Source: Lolium rigidum (taxonomy: Eukaryota; Streptophyta; Magnoliopsida; Poales; Poaceae). Taken from it: a stretch of DNA of 64,000 bases. Every line of letters begins with the position of its first letter. Position 1 is the first letter of the stretch. This document shows, piece after piece, positions 34,701 through 46,040 of the stretch. Under the pieces are notes generated by a model. It saw only the letters and a program-made list of their open reading frames with translations. It did no database searches and was not told the DNA's origin. A program made the translations under genes and the position numbers. Location: the NCBI RefSeq assembly GCF_022539505.1, contig NC_061508.1, positions 63,993,754-64,057,753 of the forward strand, read 5' to 3'.

Positions 34701-37700
34701 CAGGATAGGTCACTCCGTTGACAGGGAAGCCTACCTTATAGACTCACAAAACAGGAAAGTTGATGTAGAATGTACATCTCTTTGCTTATCGTTGCATCAA
34801 CCGCTCTGCATGCATGTTATTTCATTTGTGTTGTTTTTGTAGAAATTGCTTTTGTTTTTATATCATCATCGAAGATATTTTTAATTGAAATGCACATTGT
34901 GTCAACTAATAAATATGTGCCGTCATAATATAAACTCACTGAAAATTGAGCATAGCTTAGTTGATGAGGATGCGTCTTGGTGTCATACTGTCATAGTTGG
35001 TTCAAGTCCTAGGATCGGTTCGTATGCATATATTTATACTCCTATGTAAATTTTCTTCAAAATAAAGAAAATGAGATCACCATAACTTGTGGCTTATATG
35101 TTTGTCCTATTACTGTGTTGCAAATTTAGCTGATAGGACTTTTTTTTAAATACCTATCGTATTTTTGATAGTACATGGGAGTTTTTAAGGAATTCTAAAA
35201 TCATTTTAGGCATGTTGAGAAAATAAGCAAATTTCCTTGCATTCTCTTTCTAATTCATGCAAAATTACTATGGTGCATCCATATATCTTTAGAACAGTTT
35301 CTCTTGTTTGCGATCATTTCGGATTGCACTGTCACCCATATCCTATTCATGTACATTCTCTGTTTCTATCCAAAGAGACCCCAAATCGCACCTATGTTTA
35401 GAAATTTCGTACCAGACTGCAAGCAAGTGATGCTACAGAGCGAAATTGGTGTGCACTATCCAGGTGTAAGCTTGATTAAAGTGCTAGGATAAAGAGATTT
35501 GGTTAACGATTGATACCCTGATTACAAATCATATTAATGCGAGAGTTTTATTTTTGGAACATTTATGATTTTGAGATCCAACCTTTGACTAGATTGTGGA
35601 TCGCAGCCACGAAGGTTCCTCTGCCATATCCCCTAGACAATTTAAGTGTCTTTCTTTAGCTTGAATATTAAGAATTAAAATATAACCTGGATCGATTTCT
35701 TGAATGCTGCCATACATCTTTATAAATTATGTCTAATTCAGCAGCATTAGCTTGAATCTTGAATCTTGAACCTTAAACACTAATTCTCTTTGTTTTTCTT
35801 TTGAAAACCCACCTTCAGTATTAATTCAGATTCATCTCTTGTTTCTGTAATACATGCTTTTAAAGAAAAATACTCCTAGATGTTATCACTTTAAGGACAG
35901 AAGTGCGCTAAGCATGTTAGCCAGCAGATATTGTGTTGTTTGAGTTCATAATCCATCTCAAAATAATAATTTCACCAAGAACAATCAGAATTTAGATAGA
36001 ATCCTTGCACAGATCACATAGCGCTAGGGGCTTTTATGATAGCTTCATCTTACTCCAAACTAAGTATACCAGGCATAGCAATTACGGACTCCCTTTGCAT
36101 GTATAATATAAGAGTTTTTTCCAGGATATGTAATGTTTTAAAATGTCAAACAAAATTATATTCGATTTAATATCCTTAACATAGTCTAGTCAATCTCAAT
36201 TGTTATAATCTTGACCTACCTGTAGTCTTTTCTCAACCAGGAAACTTTAGGACCATATCACACACTTGTTTTCTCCCAGCTTTGATTATTTTGCTTCTTG
36301 TTTTCTCCTTTTGAGTATTCTTTTTTTTTTCCTTTGTACATGCATCCTCTAGGTGTAGATGTCATCTAGCAATTCCCCAAGAAATTACGGGAATTAAGCT
36401 TGGTATCTACTCCCTCCGTTCCAATTTAATTGACTCAGATTTAGCTTGGTATCTAGCTAAATTTGAGTCAATTAATTTGGAACGTAGGTAGTACTAAACA
36501 AGAGGAGCAGCCTTAATACAATATATCACCTATGTAAAGACTTGTGCTGATTTGCACAGACCGTTTTGTCCATCTTTTCATCTCGGCGCGTCGTGTGTTT
36601 TTAACTTTTTATAGGACACTACATCGCTATTTGTATTTCCTGTTGTCAGATTTACTCATCACTAACTCCAACAGGACATCTTCACGTCAGTTCATACAAG
36701 GTGTCTCATTCCGTTGCTGTATAACATTAGTTTGAGCTGTTCCATTTCTATTGCTTGTCTCCAATTAATCTGAAAAAAAATTCTATTGTGTTAATAATGC
36801 AATAGATAGATTTAGTGGTTAAGTGATCAAATTCCTTAGAACTACGTGTCTTATTACGATTTCATATACGTGCAGATGCTCGGAACTTGGCGTCCCACAA
36901 AGAACAAGAGTGAAGATATGGTAAATGAGGCTCTGTCACTAATGAGGAAATTCGAGCAATGTGAATTCTCACTTGTCCCACGAGGCCAAGTTGGTTATGC
37001 AACAAAATTAGCAACAGATTTGATAACCAACAAGAGCGAGAGCTGCACCATCTGCTTGGGAAACACTGATATCTCTAAGATTCACGCAGTTGAAGGTTGT
37101 GGGCATCGGTTTTGCGTCTCCTGCATGAAAGAGCATGTGAAAGTTAAGCTCCGTAATGGAATGCTCCCTGCTTGTCCACAGGATGGCTGCACTACCAAGT
37201 TAACTGTGAAGGGTTCAAAGATATTTCTGTCGCCCCAACTGTTGGAGATCATGGTGCAACGTATCAGGGAAGGACAAATCCCTGCTGCTCAGAAGATTTA
37301 TTGCCCATATTCCAGGTGCTCAGCCTTAATGTCCTTGAGCGAAGTGATACACCCATTGCAAGAATCTTCCTCAATGTACACTGTCGTTGGAGCTGCCACA
37401 TTGAGAAAGTGTGTCAAATGCAGAGGCTCGTTCTGCATCAGCTGCAAGGTTCCATGGCATGATAGGATAAGTTGCTACGACTACAAGAGAAGGTACCCTC
37501 ATGCTCATCCAGAAGACACTAAGCTACAGAAGCTTGCACGAAAGCGGTTGTGGCGCCAGTGTGTCCAATGCAACCACATGATTGAACTTGCAGAGGGTTG
37601 CTACCATATGACTTGTGTGTACGTATTTACTTCTGGCTGTGCCATTCTCATAACTATCTTTACTATGTTCATTGGTTTTTCATGTCAGATTGTTCCTTAG

Positions 37701-37915
37701 TCTTTGGAATGTCTTTTTTTTGTGCTTACTTTCAGAGCCTACTTGTTTCCTGACAGCCTTTGTTGCATCATATTCTTGCTTTCTGCAGGTGCAGCTGCCA
37801 GTTTTGCTACACCTGTGGGAAAGAATGGAAGAACAATAAGGCGAGTTGCTTCTGCCGGTTGGTTGAACACAATAGATTTCACTACCGAGGAATAAGACGA
37901 TTATTCTGTTGCTGA
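31795..37915 (+). CDS. RBR-type (RING-IBR-RING) E3 ubiquitin ligase with N-terminal RNase H-like domain
   Basis: Three exons join to about 509 codons: 31795-32454, 36876-37618 and 37789-37915, all with GT/AG borders and matching phase. Residues about 135-250 are RNase H-like (SSVLAVAVYDPRGK, MELEVLALKEG, INIVSDFKPL), a domain known at the N-terminus of some plant RBR ligases. RING1 starts CTICLGN (about 277), IBR follows (KIYCPYSRC, CVKCRGSFCISC, about 360-420), and RING2 is at about 449-495 (CVQCNHMIELAEGCYHMTC, CYTCGKEW). The expected catalytic Cys in EGCYHM (about 462) is present. RBR enzymes carry ubiquitin as a thioester before transfer. A stop at 37913-37915 ends the protein; an Asp/Tyr-rich stretch downstream in other frames (to about 38005) suggests a lost C-terminal tail. 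Intron 1 is 4.4 kb and full of elements. Best host gene in the window. Confidence 0.8.
33223..33714. mobile_element. hAT-type miniature element in intron 1 of the RBR gene
   Basis: A 492-bp unit with terminal inverted repeats CTACGAAGCACCGATA (left) and its near-complement TATCAGTGCTTCGGAG (right), matching at 14 of 16 positions. It is flanked by the 8-bp direct repeat CTTGCTGT at 33215-33222 and 33715-33722. An 8-bp duplication is the mark of hAT transposons. The interior has repeated GATACGG words on the left, a GC-rich patch (33365-33470) and GTATC words on the right; no transposase. Confidence 0.7.
34600..34743 (-). pseudogene. Exon-like antisense fragment in the RBR intron
   Basis: The minus strand is open for 48 codons (reading VGFPVNGVTYPDKGEVSG, then DVIRVFKRGLEDTESVYFG) and ends AAG followed by a GT donor at 34598-34599. 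The composition looks like real protein and differs from its AT-rich surroundings. I do not recognise the family. It may be a captured or duplicated exon. Confidence 0.35.
36410..36491. mobile_element. Stowaway MITE in the RBR intron
   Basis: 82 bp with ends CTCCCTCCGTTCC and GGAACGTAGGTAG, flanked by TA at 36408-36409 and 36492-36493. Nearly the whole element folds on itself (TTGACTCAGATTT with AAATTTGAGTCAA). Typical Stowaway (Tc1/mariner-type) structure. Confidence 0.9.
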
Positions 37916-38114
37916 TGATCATAAGGATGACAATCTTAACTATGTCGGCGGAGGCCTTGTGACTACAACCTGAATTATGGTCGGTGTGATGACTACTATA
38001 ATTCATGACCAAGGAAGAAAAAGATTATTATGTTCCTTGACTACTTCTGTCTGTGGAATCAATAGTCTATTGTCCAGTATTTTGTCTATTTCTATCATTA
38101 GATCAGAAATTCAA
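37916..38114 (+). other. 3' flank of the RBR gene
   Basis: Probable 3' UTR. It has Asp/Tyr-rich coding-like remnants up to about 38005 and no clear polyadenylation signal. Confidence 0.4.
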
Positions 38115-38486
38115 TTTGGCTCCCGGATGCGTATGCCCCCTTTACGAAAAAACATATTTCAAAGTGTCGAAATTTTTTGACAAAAAATTCTACAGGTACA
38201 TCTCCATAATATATGTGCATTCGTGAAGTTTTGCGAAAAAACCGATAGTTTTTGTAGTCTATGTAAAAAGGAGAAAATTTATCTTGCGAAAAGACTTACT
38301 TTTAGCATCGAATTTTATCTTTTTTACACACGCCACATGACAAATCGAATTTTCATGAAACAACTTTGTAAGCGTGTAGCACGTGAAGTTGTACTTGCAA
38401 ATTTTTTATTTAAATTATTTTAACATTTCAAAATATGTCTAAGCTGCAATTTAAAATATAGGGAGCATATGCTCCCATGTGCCAAA
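38115..38486. mobile_element. TIR miniature element, copy 1
   Basis: It begins TTTGGCTCCCGG and ends CATGTGCCAAA; the outer 26 bp pair at about 20 positions. Just inside the right end is the perfect 16-bp palindrome GGGAGCATATGCTCCC (38461-38476). It aligns along its length with 38985-39356, and both are 372 bp. Mutator-like origin is suggested by the related copy at 39424 with its 9-bp duplication. Confidence 0.7.
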
Positions 38487-38984
38487 ACATCACTCACTAG
38501 TCTATAGTCAAGAATTTCAGAACCAACTTGGTTTGCTGCAATATGTAAGTAGTCAGCCTCATGAGATAGACATGATGATGTACCATACTGTTTTCACATC
38601 TGACCGACTGATGTTACTATTCCATCGGTGTTCTTCATGCCCGGCATGCACGAACATTATTTCTGCATAAGTACTAAATTCTTGCGAGATTCTGTTATTT
38701 CCTGTTTAGCTTAGTGAATATTTCCTTATGTAACTTGTGCTTGCTTCTTATAACAGAGTCGGCTCTGATTTGAAAAACAGAACAACTAAGAATTTTTTTT
38801 TCCAAAAATATTTTAAAAATAAATTCATCCGTACTTTGTGCCCCTACTTTTCATGGGAATGTTTTGCAGGAATGTGGTGTTAAAAAATGGTTTAAATATT
38901 TGTTATTTTGCTAAGATATTTTCCTTTTCAGATACAAAAATAGTGTAAAGGCTTAAAATACTCAAATATTTACCGGAAATTCAA
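38487..38984. other. AT-rich spacer between the two miniature elements
   Basis: No gene or repeat recognised. It may be the displaced 3' flank of the RBR gene. Confidence 0.4.
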
Positions 38985-39356
38985 TTTGGCTCCCGGGTGC
39001 GTATGCTCCCTCTACCAAGAAATATATTTTGAAGTGTCGAAAAATTTTGATAAAAAATTCTACCTCTAGATCTCCACAATATATGTTCGTACGCCAAGTT
39101 TCGAGAAAAACCGATATTTTTTGTGGTCTATATAAAAAAAGAGAAAATTTATGTTGTGACAAGCTTTATTTTAAGCACTGAATTTTGTCTTTTTTACACA
39201 CGCCACAAGACAAGTCGAATTTTGACGAAACAAATTTGTGGACGTGTAGCATGTGAAGATGTTCGTGCGAATTTTTTGTTTCAAATTTTTTGATGTTTTA
39301 AAATGTATCTAAGATGCATTTTAAAATAAAGAGATCATATGATCTCATGTGCCAAA
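38985..39356. mobile_element. TIR miniature element, copy 2
   Basis: Same length and layout as copy 1, but the palindrome near the right end is GAGATCATATGATCTC (39331-39346), also perfect although several bases differ. Both left flanks share GAAATTCAA, so the true left end may lie a few bases further out. Confidence 0.7.
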
Positions 39357-39423
39357 ACACTGTTCTTATGTTCCCTCTTTCGTTTCCAATCAGCACCAAC
39401 GAGGATTGATGAGACATCCTATT

Positions 39424-39777
39424 GCCGAAAGTGCTTTTGGCACATGAGCACCAGTGCTCTCGATTTTATAAAAAAAATTGTGAGACTTCAAAAAATCTGA
39501 AATTAAATATGTGCTTAAATATACACATTTGTGCTATAAAAAATAAATTTCTGACAAAAAAACTAAGATTTTATTCCCTATATACATCCACTAATTTGTC
39601 TTTTCAGCTCAAAATACAGAGGAATCTCTATGAAACTTTTGCACCAGTATTCATGACATGTATTTTTGACATGTGCAAGTATTCATGGAATAAAGTTTAC
39701 AAATTTTTTAAACATAAAATATATAAGTTTTAAAATCCAGGTGCACTGGTGCTCACAGGTACACCAAACCTCCTCTG
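39424..39777. mobile_element. TIR miniature element, copy 3, with 9-bp duplication
   Basis: The 9-mer CATCCTATT flanks it at 39415-39423 and 39778-39786. A 9-bp duplication is the mark of Mutator-type transposons. Near both ends TGAGCACCAGTGC and its complement GCACTGGTGCTCA pair exactly; further out the ends match only loosely. The left end contains TTTTGGCACATG, as in the right ends of copies 1 and 2. Confidence 0.65.
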
Positions 39778-39789
39778 CATCCTATTATG

Positions 39790-41188
39790 CTAACTTTGTG
39801 CGGCCGGTGGTCGCCGCCGAGGCGGTTGCGCGCCTGCTCTGCGACACGTTCGAGCTACAAGCCAACGACTTCTCCGTCCACCTCCACCAACCCGAAGACT
39901 TCCTCATCATCTTTGGCTCGCAGCACAACTGCAACAGGATCTCCGGCGACCACTTCCTCAGCTGCACTGACTTATCGCTCAACCTACGCCCATAGTGCAA
40001 GCTCGCCCACGCCGGCTGTGACAGGCTTGATCAACGCGTCGAGCGAGAACTCCGCGGTATCCCTGCACATGCATGGAACTTGTCCACGGCAGAGTCCTTG
40101 CTGCGCGGCAGCTGTTGGGTGGAAAGCCTGCATGTCGTGACTCGCACCCGCACCAACATGGCCACCTTCCGGCTCACCGCAAGCTCGAGACCCTACCGCC
40201 ATCAGTAGCTAGGCCATCCTTGAGATCGTGGAGATCATCCCTATGTGCTCCATGTCCCAGGCGCACACGGCCATGATGCTAACCTACCCCATTTCCATCC
40301 GTGTGAGTCATGTCGTGCTTGTCATGTTGGCCACGCTTCCCACGGCTCCTGCTAGTGAGGGCGGCAGGGCTGACGATGGGCACGGACGCCACGACAATGG
40401 ATGTGTCCCTGCTTAGCGTTGGGGTCGTGGACGCAAGCGCCGGCGCCCAAACAATGACACGACGCCACCTCTAGGCCGATCCGACGGCATGGCAATGGAT
40501 TCCATGCCTTGGGAAGTCCAGCGACGACCGCGTGCACCGCCGCGCCTACTTCCGGTGTACGGAACATGGATCCTTGGCCAGGCCAAGGTGGGCCACACCG
40601 TGCTGCTGACCAGCGCAGCGGTGGCAGCCGCTTTTGGCGTACCCGCCTCCACCACAACGGCTGGCCCACCATTTGGCGCTGACGACGTTGAGACCGGGTC
40701 ATCTAGAGGGACAGATGGCTCCATTACTATGGCCGCACCCCTGACCACGCCTGCGTCAGATCCAACCAAGGCCTCCACTCCGTTGTTGCCTGCTGCACAA
40801 AGCGCTAATCCCGTTGCACCATCACCTGACGTGACGGACCACTTGGTTTGTCGGGGATAGGATGCGACGCCGACCGCACCTTCTTTCGAGGGGAGCAAGG
40901 TTCCCGCCTCCCATTCTCGTGCTACGCCAACGATCGATGCAGATGTGATGTCGGGCAACTCAGTTGCCTCGCCTGCGTCATCCCTGCCGCCGGCATGGAC
41001 GGTAGTGTGGACCGGTCGAAGGAGGGAGCGCGGGAAGAAACTTCCATGCAGCCAAGGTTTGAGCCAGTCTCGCCTTCCACCATGCTGCACGTCACCTACT
41101 CCCAAGCCGAGCTAATTTCGAAGGTGGAGGAGGAGACACAGGCCCATGTCCCGCTGGCCCAAGATGTTGCTGGGCCTCAGGCGACCAC
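39790..41188 (+). pseudogene. Decayed DUF4283-like gene
   Basis: The plus strand reads FVRPVVAAEAVARLLCDTF, then FSVHLHQPEDFLIIFGSQ and LSLNLRP. After an in-frame TAG at about 39993 (probably a lost Trp codon) it continues CKLAHAGCDRLDQRVER, GIPAHAWNLSTAESLL, SCWVESLH and MATFRLTA. This pattern fits the grass proteins with a DUF4283-type domain, common near LINEs and transposons; the assignment is from memory of motifs. From about 40200 to 41188 only low-complexity, Ala/Pro/Thr-rich frames remain, with several shifts. The right end is cut by the LTR fragment at 41189. Confidence 0.45.
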
Positions 41189-41809
41189 TGATACGTCTCC
41201 AACGTATCCATAATTTCTGATGTTCCATGCTTGTTTTATGACAATACTTACATGTTTTGCTCGCACTTTATAATGTTTTTATGCATTTTCCGGAACTAAC
41301 CTATTAACAAGATGCCACGATGCCGGTTCTCGTTTTCTGCTGTTTTTGGTTCCAGAAAGGCTGTTCGGGCAATATTCTCAAAATTGGACGAAATCAACGC
41401 CAAAGATCTTATTTTTCCCAGGAGGCTCCAGAACACCGAAGGGGAGTCGGAGGAGAGCCAGGGGGCCACCACACATGTGGGCCGCGCGGCCTACACCCTG
41501 GCCGCGCCGGCCTGTTGTGGGGCCACCCTGTCGCCCCTCCTGCGCCGCCTCTTCGCCTATTTAAGCCCTTTCGACCTAAAAATGCAACACCAATTGACGA
41601 AACTCCAGAAAGACTCCAGGGGCGCCGCCGCCATCGCGAAACTCCAATTCGGGGGACGAAGTCTCGTTCCGGCACCCTGCCGGGACGGGGAAGTGCCCCC
41701 GGAAGCCATCTCCATCAACGCCATCGCCTCCATCATGCTCCGTGAGTAGTTCCCCCATGGACTACGGGTTCTAGAAGTAGCTAGTTGGTACTCTCTATCC
41801 CATGTACTT
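41189..41809 (+). mobile_element. 5' part of an LTR, plus orientation
   Basis: It begins TGATACGTCTCCAACGTATC on the plus strand, carries a TATTTAA box at 41558-41564, and stops abruptly at 41809 where the minus-strand LTR starts. It is a relative of the neighbouring LTRs in the opposite orientation, about 0.6 kb of an expected 1.6 kb. Confidence 0.8.
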
Positions 41810-43410
41810 TGATGGCGTGTATTTCACACGTTCGTTGGGCAACCCCAAGAGGAAGGTATGATGCGCACAGCAGCAAGTTTTCCCTCAGAAAGAAACCAAG
41901 GTTTATCGAACCAGGAGGAGCCAAGAAGCACGTTGAAGGTTGATGGCGGCGGGATGTAGTGCGGCGCAACACCAGGGATTCCGGCGCCAACGTGGAACCT
42001 GCACAACACAACCAAGCTACTTTGCCCCAACGAAACAGTGAGGTTGTCAATCTCACCGGCTTGCTGTAACAAAGGATTAACCGTATTGTGTGGAAGATGA
42101 TTGTTTGCGAGAGAAAACAGTAAAAACAAGTATTGCAGTAGATTGTATTTCGAGTAAAGAGAATTGGACCGGGGTCCACAGTTCACTAGAGGTGTCTCTC
42201 CCATAAGACGAACAGCATGTTGGGTGAACAAATTACAGTTGGGCAATTGACAAATAAAGAGAGCATGACAATGCACATACATATCATGATGAGTATAGTG
42301 AGATTTAATTGGGCATTACGACAAAGTACATAGACCGCCATCCAACCGCATCTATGCCTAAAAAGTCCACCTTCGAGGTTATCATCCGAACCCCCTCCGA
42401 GTATTAAGTTGCAAGCAACGGACAATTGCATTAAGTATGGTGCGTAATGTAATCAACAACTACATCCTTAGACATAGCATCAATGTTTTATCCCTAGTGG
42501 CAACGAGCACAACACAACCTTAGAACTTTCTCGTCACTCGTCCCGGTGTCAATGCAGGCATGAACCCACTATCGAGCATAAGTACTCCCTCTTGGAGTTA
42601 AAAGCATCTACTTGGCCAGAGCATCTACTAATAACGGAGAGCATGCAAGATCATAAACAACACATAAGCATAACTTTGATAATCAACATAACAAGTATTC
42701 TATATTCATCGGATCCCAACAAACGCAACATATAGAATTACATATAGATGATCTTGATCATGATAGGCAGCTCACAAGATCCGACAATGATAGCACAATG
42801 GGGAGAAGACAACCATCTAGCTACTGCTATGGACCCATAGTCCAGGGGTAGACTACTCACTCATCACTCCGGAGGCGACCATGGCGGTGTAGAGTCCTCC
42901 GGGAGATGATTCCCCTCTCCGGCGGGGTGCCGGAGGCGATCTCCGAGGATCCCCCGAGATGGGATCGGCGGCGACGGCGTCTCGGTAATGTTTTCCGTAT
43001 CGTGGCTCTCGGTGCCGGGGGTTTCGTCACGGAGGCTATTTGTAGGCGGAAGGGCAGGTCAAGAGGCGGCACGGGGGCCCACACCACAGGCCGGCGCGGC
43101 CAAGGGGGCCGCGCCGCCCTAGGGTTTGGCGCCCCGTGGCCCCTCTTCGTCTCTCCTTCGGACTTCGGAAGCTTCGTGAGAAAATAGGCCTCCGGGCTTT
43201 TATTTCGTCCAATTCCGAGAATATTTCTTTACTAGGATTTCTGAAACCAAAAACAGCGAGAAAACGACAGAATCGGCACTTCGGCATCTTGTTAATAGGT
43301 TAGTTCCGGAAAATGCACGAATATGACATAAAGTGTGCATAAAACATGTAGATAACATCAATAATGTGGCATGGAACACAAGAAATTATCGATACGTTGG
43401 AGACGTATCA
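41810..43410 (-). repeat. 3' LTR of the non-autonomous element
   Basis: On the plus strand it starts TGATGGCGTGTATTTCACACG and ends TTGGAGACGTATCA. It matches 46898-48491 with few differences. 1601 bp. Confidence 0.9.
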
Positions 43411-46040
43411 GCATCCCCAAGCTTAGTTCTGCTCGTCCCGAGCGAGTAAAACGATAACAAAGATAATTTCCGGAGTGACATGCCATCATAAACTTGATCA
43501 TACTATTTGTAAAGCATATGTAGAGAATGCAGCGATCAAAACAATGTGTATGACATGAGTAAACAAGTGAATCATAAAGCAAAGACTTTTCATGAATAGC
43601 ACTTCAAGACAAGCATCAATAAGTCTTGCATAAGAGTTAACTCATAAAGCAATAATTCAAAGTAAAGGTATTGAAGCAACACAAAAGAAGATTAAGTTTC
43701 AGCGGTTGCTTTCAACTTGTAACATGTATATCTCATGGATATTGTCAACATAGAGTAATATAATAAGTGCAATAAGCAAGTATGTAAGAATCAATGCACA
43801 GTTCACACAAGTGTTTGCTTCTTGAGGTGGAGAGAAATAGGTGAACTGACTCAACATTGAAAGTAAAAGAATGGTCCTCATAGAGGAAAAGCATCGATTG
43901 CTATATTTGTGCTAGAGCTTTGATTTTGAAAACATGAAACAATTTTGTCAACGGTAGTAATAAAGCATATGCATCATGTAAATTATATCTTATAAGTTGC
44001 AAGCCTCATGCATAGTGTACTAATAGTGCTCGCACCTTGTCCTAATTAGCTTGGACTACCTGGATTATCACCGCAATACATATGCTTTAACCAAGAATCA
44101 CAAAGGGGTACCTCTATGCCGCCTGTACAAAGGTCTAAGGAGAAAGCTCGCATTTGGATTTCTCGCTTTTGATTATTCTCAACTTAGACATCCATACCGG
44201 GACAACATAGACAACGAGATAATGGACTCCTCTTTTAATGCTTTAAGCATTCAACAACAATTAATTCTTTTCTCATTAGAGATTTGAGGATGTTTGTCCA
44301 AAACTGAAACTTCCACCATGGAACATGGCTTTAGTTAGCGGCCCAATGTTCTTCTCTCACAATATGCATGCTCAAACCATTCAACTCGGTGTAGATCGCC
44401 CTTACTTCGGACAAGACGAACATGCATAGCAACTCACATGATATTCAACAATGAGTTGATGGCGTTCCCCGATAAACATGGTTATCGCACAACAAGCAAC
44501 TTAATAAGAGATAAAGTGCATAATTACATATTCAATACCACAATAGTTTTTAAGCTATTTGTCCCATGAGCTATATATTGCAAAGGTGAATGATGGAATT
44601 TTAAAGGTAGCACTCAAGCAATTTACTTTGGAATGGCGGGAAAATACCATGTAGTAGGTAGGTATGGTGGACACAAATGGCATAGTGGTTGGCTCAAGTA
44701 TTTTGGATGCATGAGAAGTATTCCCTCTCGATACAAGGTTTAGGCTAGCAAGGTTATTTGAGGCAAACACAAGGATGAACTAGTACAGCAAAACTCACAT
44801 AAAAGACATATTGAAAGCATTATAATACTCTATACCGTCTTCCTTGTTGTTCAAACTCAAAACTAGAAATTATCTAGACCTTAGAGAAACCAAATATGCA
44901 AACCAAATTTTAGCATGCTCTATGTATTTCTTCATTAATGGGTGCAAAGCATATGATGCAAGAGCTTAAACATGAGCACAACAATTGCCAAGTATCACAT
45001 TACCCAAAACATTTATAGCAATTACTACATGTATCATTTTCCAATTCCAACCATATAACAATTTAACGAAGGAGAAACTTCGCCATGAATACTATGAGTA
45101 GAAACCAAGGACATATTTGTCCATATGCTACAGCGGAGTGTGTATCTCTCCCATAAGGTGAATGCTAGGATCCATTTTATTCAAACAAAACAAAAACAAA
45201 AACAAACCGACGCTCCAAGAAAAAGCACATAAGATGTGGCCGAATAAAAATGTAGTTTCAGGGGAGGAACCTGATAATTTGTTGATGAAGAAGGGGATGC
45301 CTTGGGCATCCCCAAGCTTAGACGCTTGAGTCTTCTTGATATATGCAGGGGTGAACCACCGGGTGCATCCCCAAGCTTAGAGCTTTCACTCTCCTTGATC
45401 ATGTTGCATCATACTCCTCTCTTGATCCTTGAAAACTTCCTCCACACCAAACTCGAAACAACTCATTAGAGGGTTAGTGCACAATATAAATTGACATATT
45501 CAGAGGTGACACACTCATTCTTAACACTTCTGGACATTGCATAATGCTACTGGACATTAGTGGATCAAAGAAATTCATCCAACATAGCGAAAGAGGCAAT
45601 GCGAAATAAAAGGCAGAATCTGTCAAAACAGAACAGTTCGTATTGACGAATTTTAAAATGGCACCAGACTTGCTCAAATGAAAATGCTCAAATTGAATGA
45701 AAGTTGCGTACATATCTGAGGATCATGCACGTAAATTGGCATAATTTTCTGAGCTTCCTGCAGGGCAGTGGGCTCAGATTCGTGACAGCAAAGAAATCTG
45801 GAACTGCGCAGTAATCCAAATCTAGTACTTACTTTTCTATCAACGGCTTAACTTGGCACAACAAAACTCAAAACTAAGATAAGGAGAGGTTGCTACAGTA
45901 GTAAACAACTTCCAAGACACAAAATAAAAACAAAGTACTGTAGGTAAAAACATGGGTTGTCTCCCATAAGCGCTTTTCTTTAACGCCTTTCAGCTAGGCG
46001 CGGAAAGTGTGTATCAAGTATTATCAAAGGGTGGTACATT
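43411..46040 (-). other. Non-coding interior of the non-autonomous element
   Basis: No coding region supported. It is AT-rich. The 16-mer GCATCCCCAAGCTTAG occurs at 43411-43426 (the polypurine-tract position on the minus strand), 45306-45321 and 45365-45380, all identical. An open plus-strand frame at 44051-44287 shows no supporting feature. Confidence 0.7.

Noticed and set aside
44051..44287. 78-codon plus-strand ORF inside the non-autonomous element
   Set aside because: Opposite strand to the element ORF, no motif, AT-rich context.
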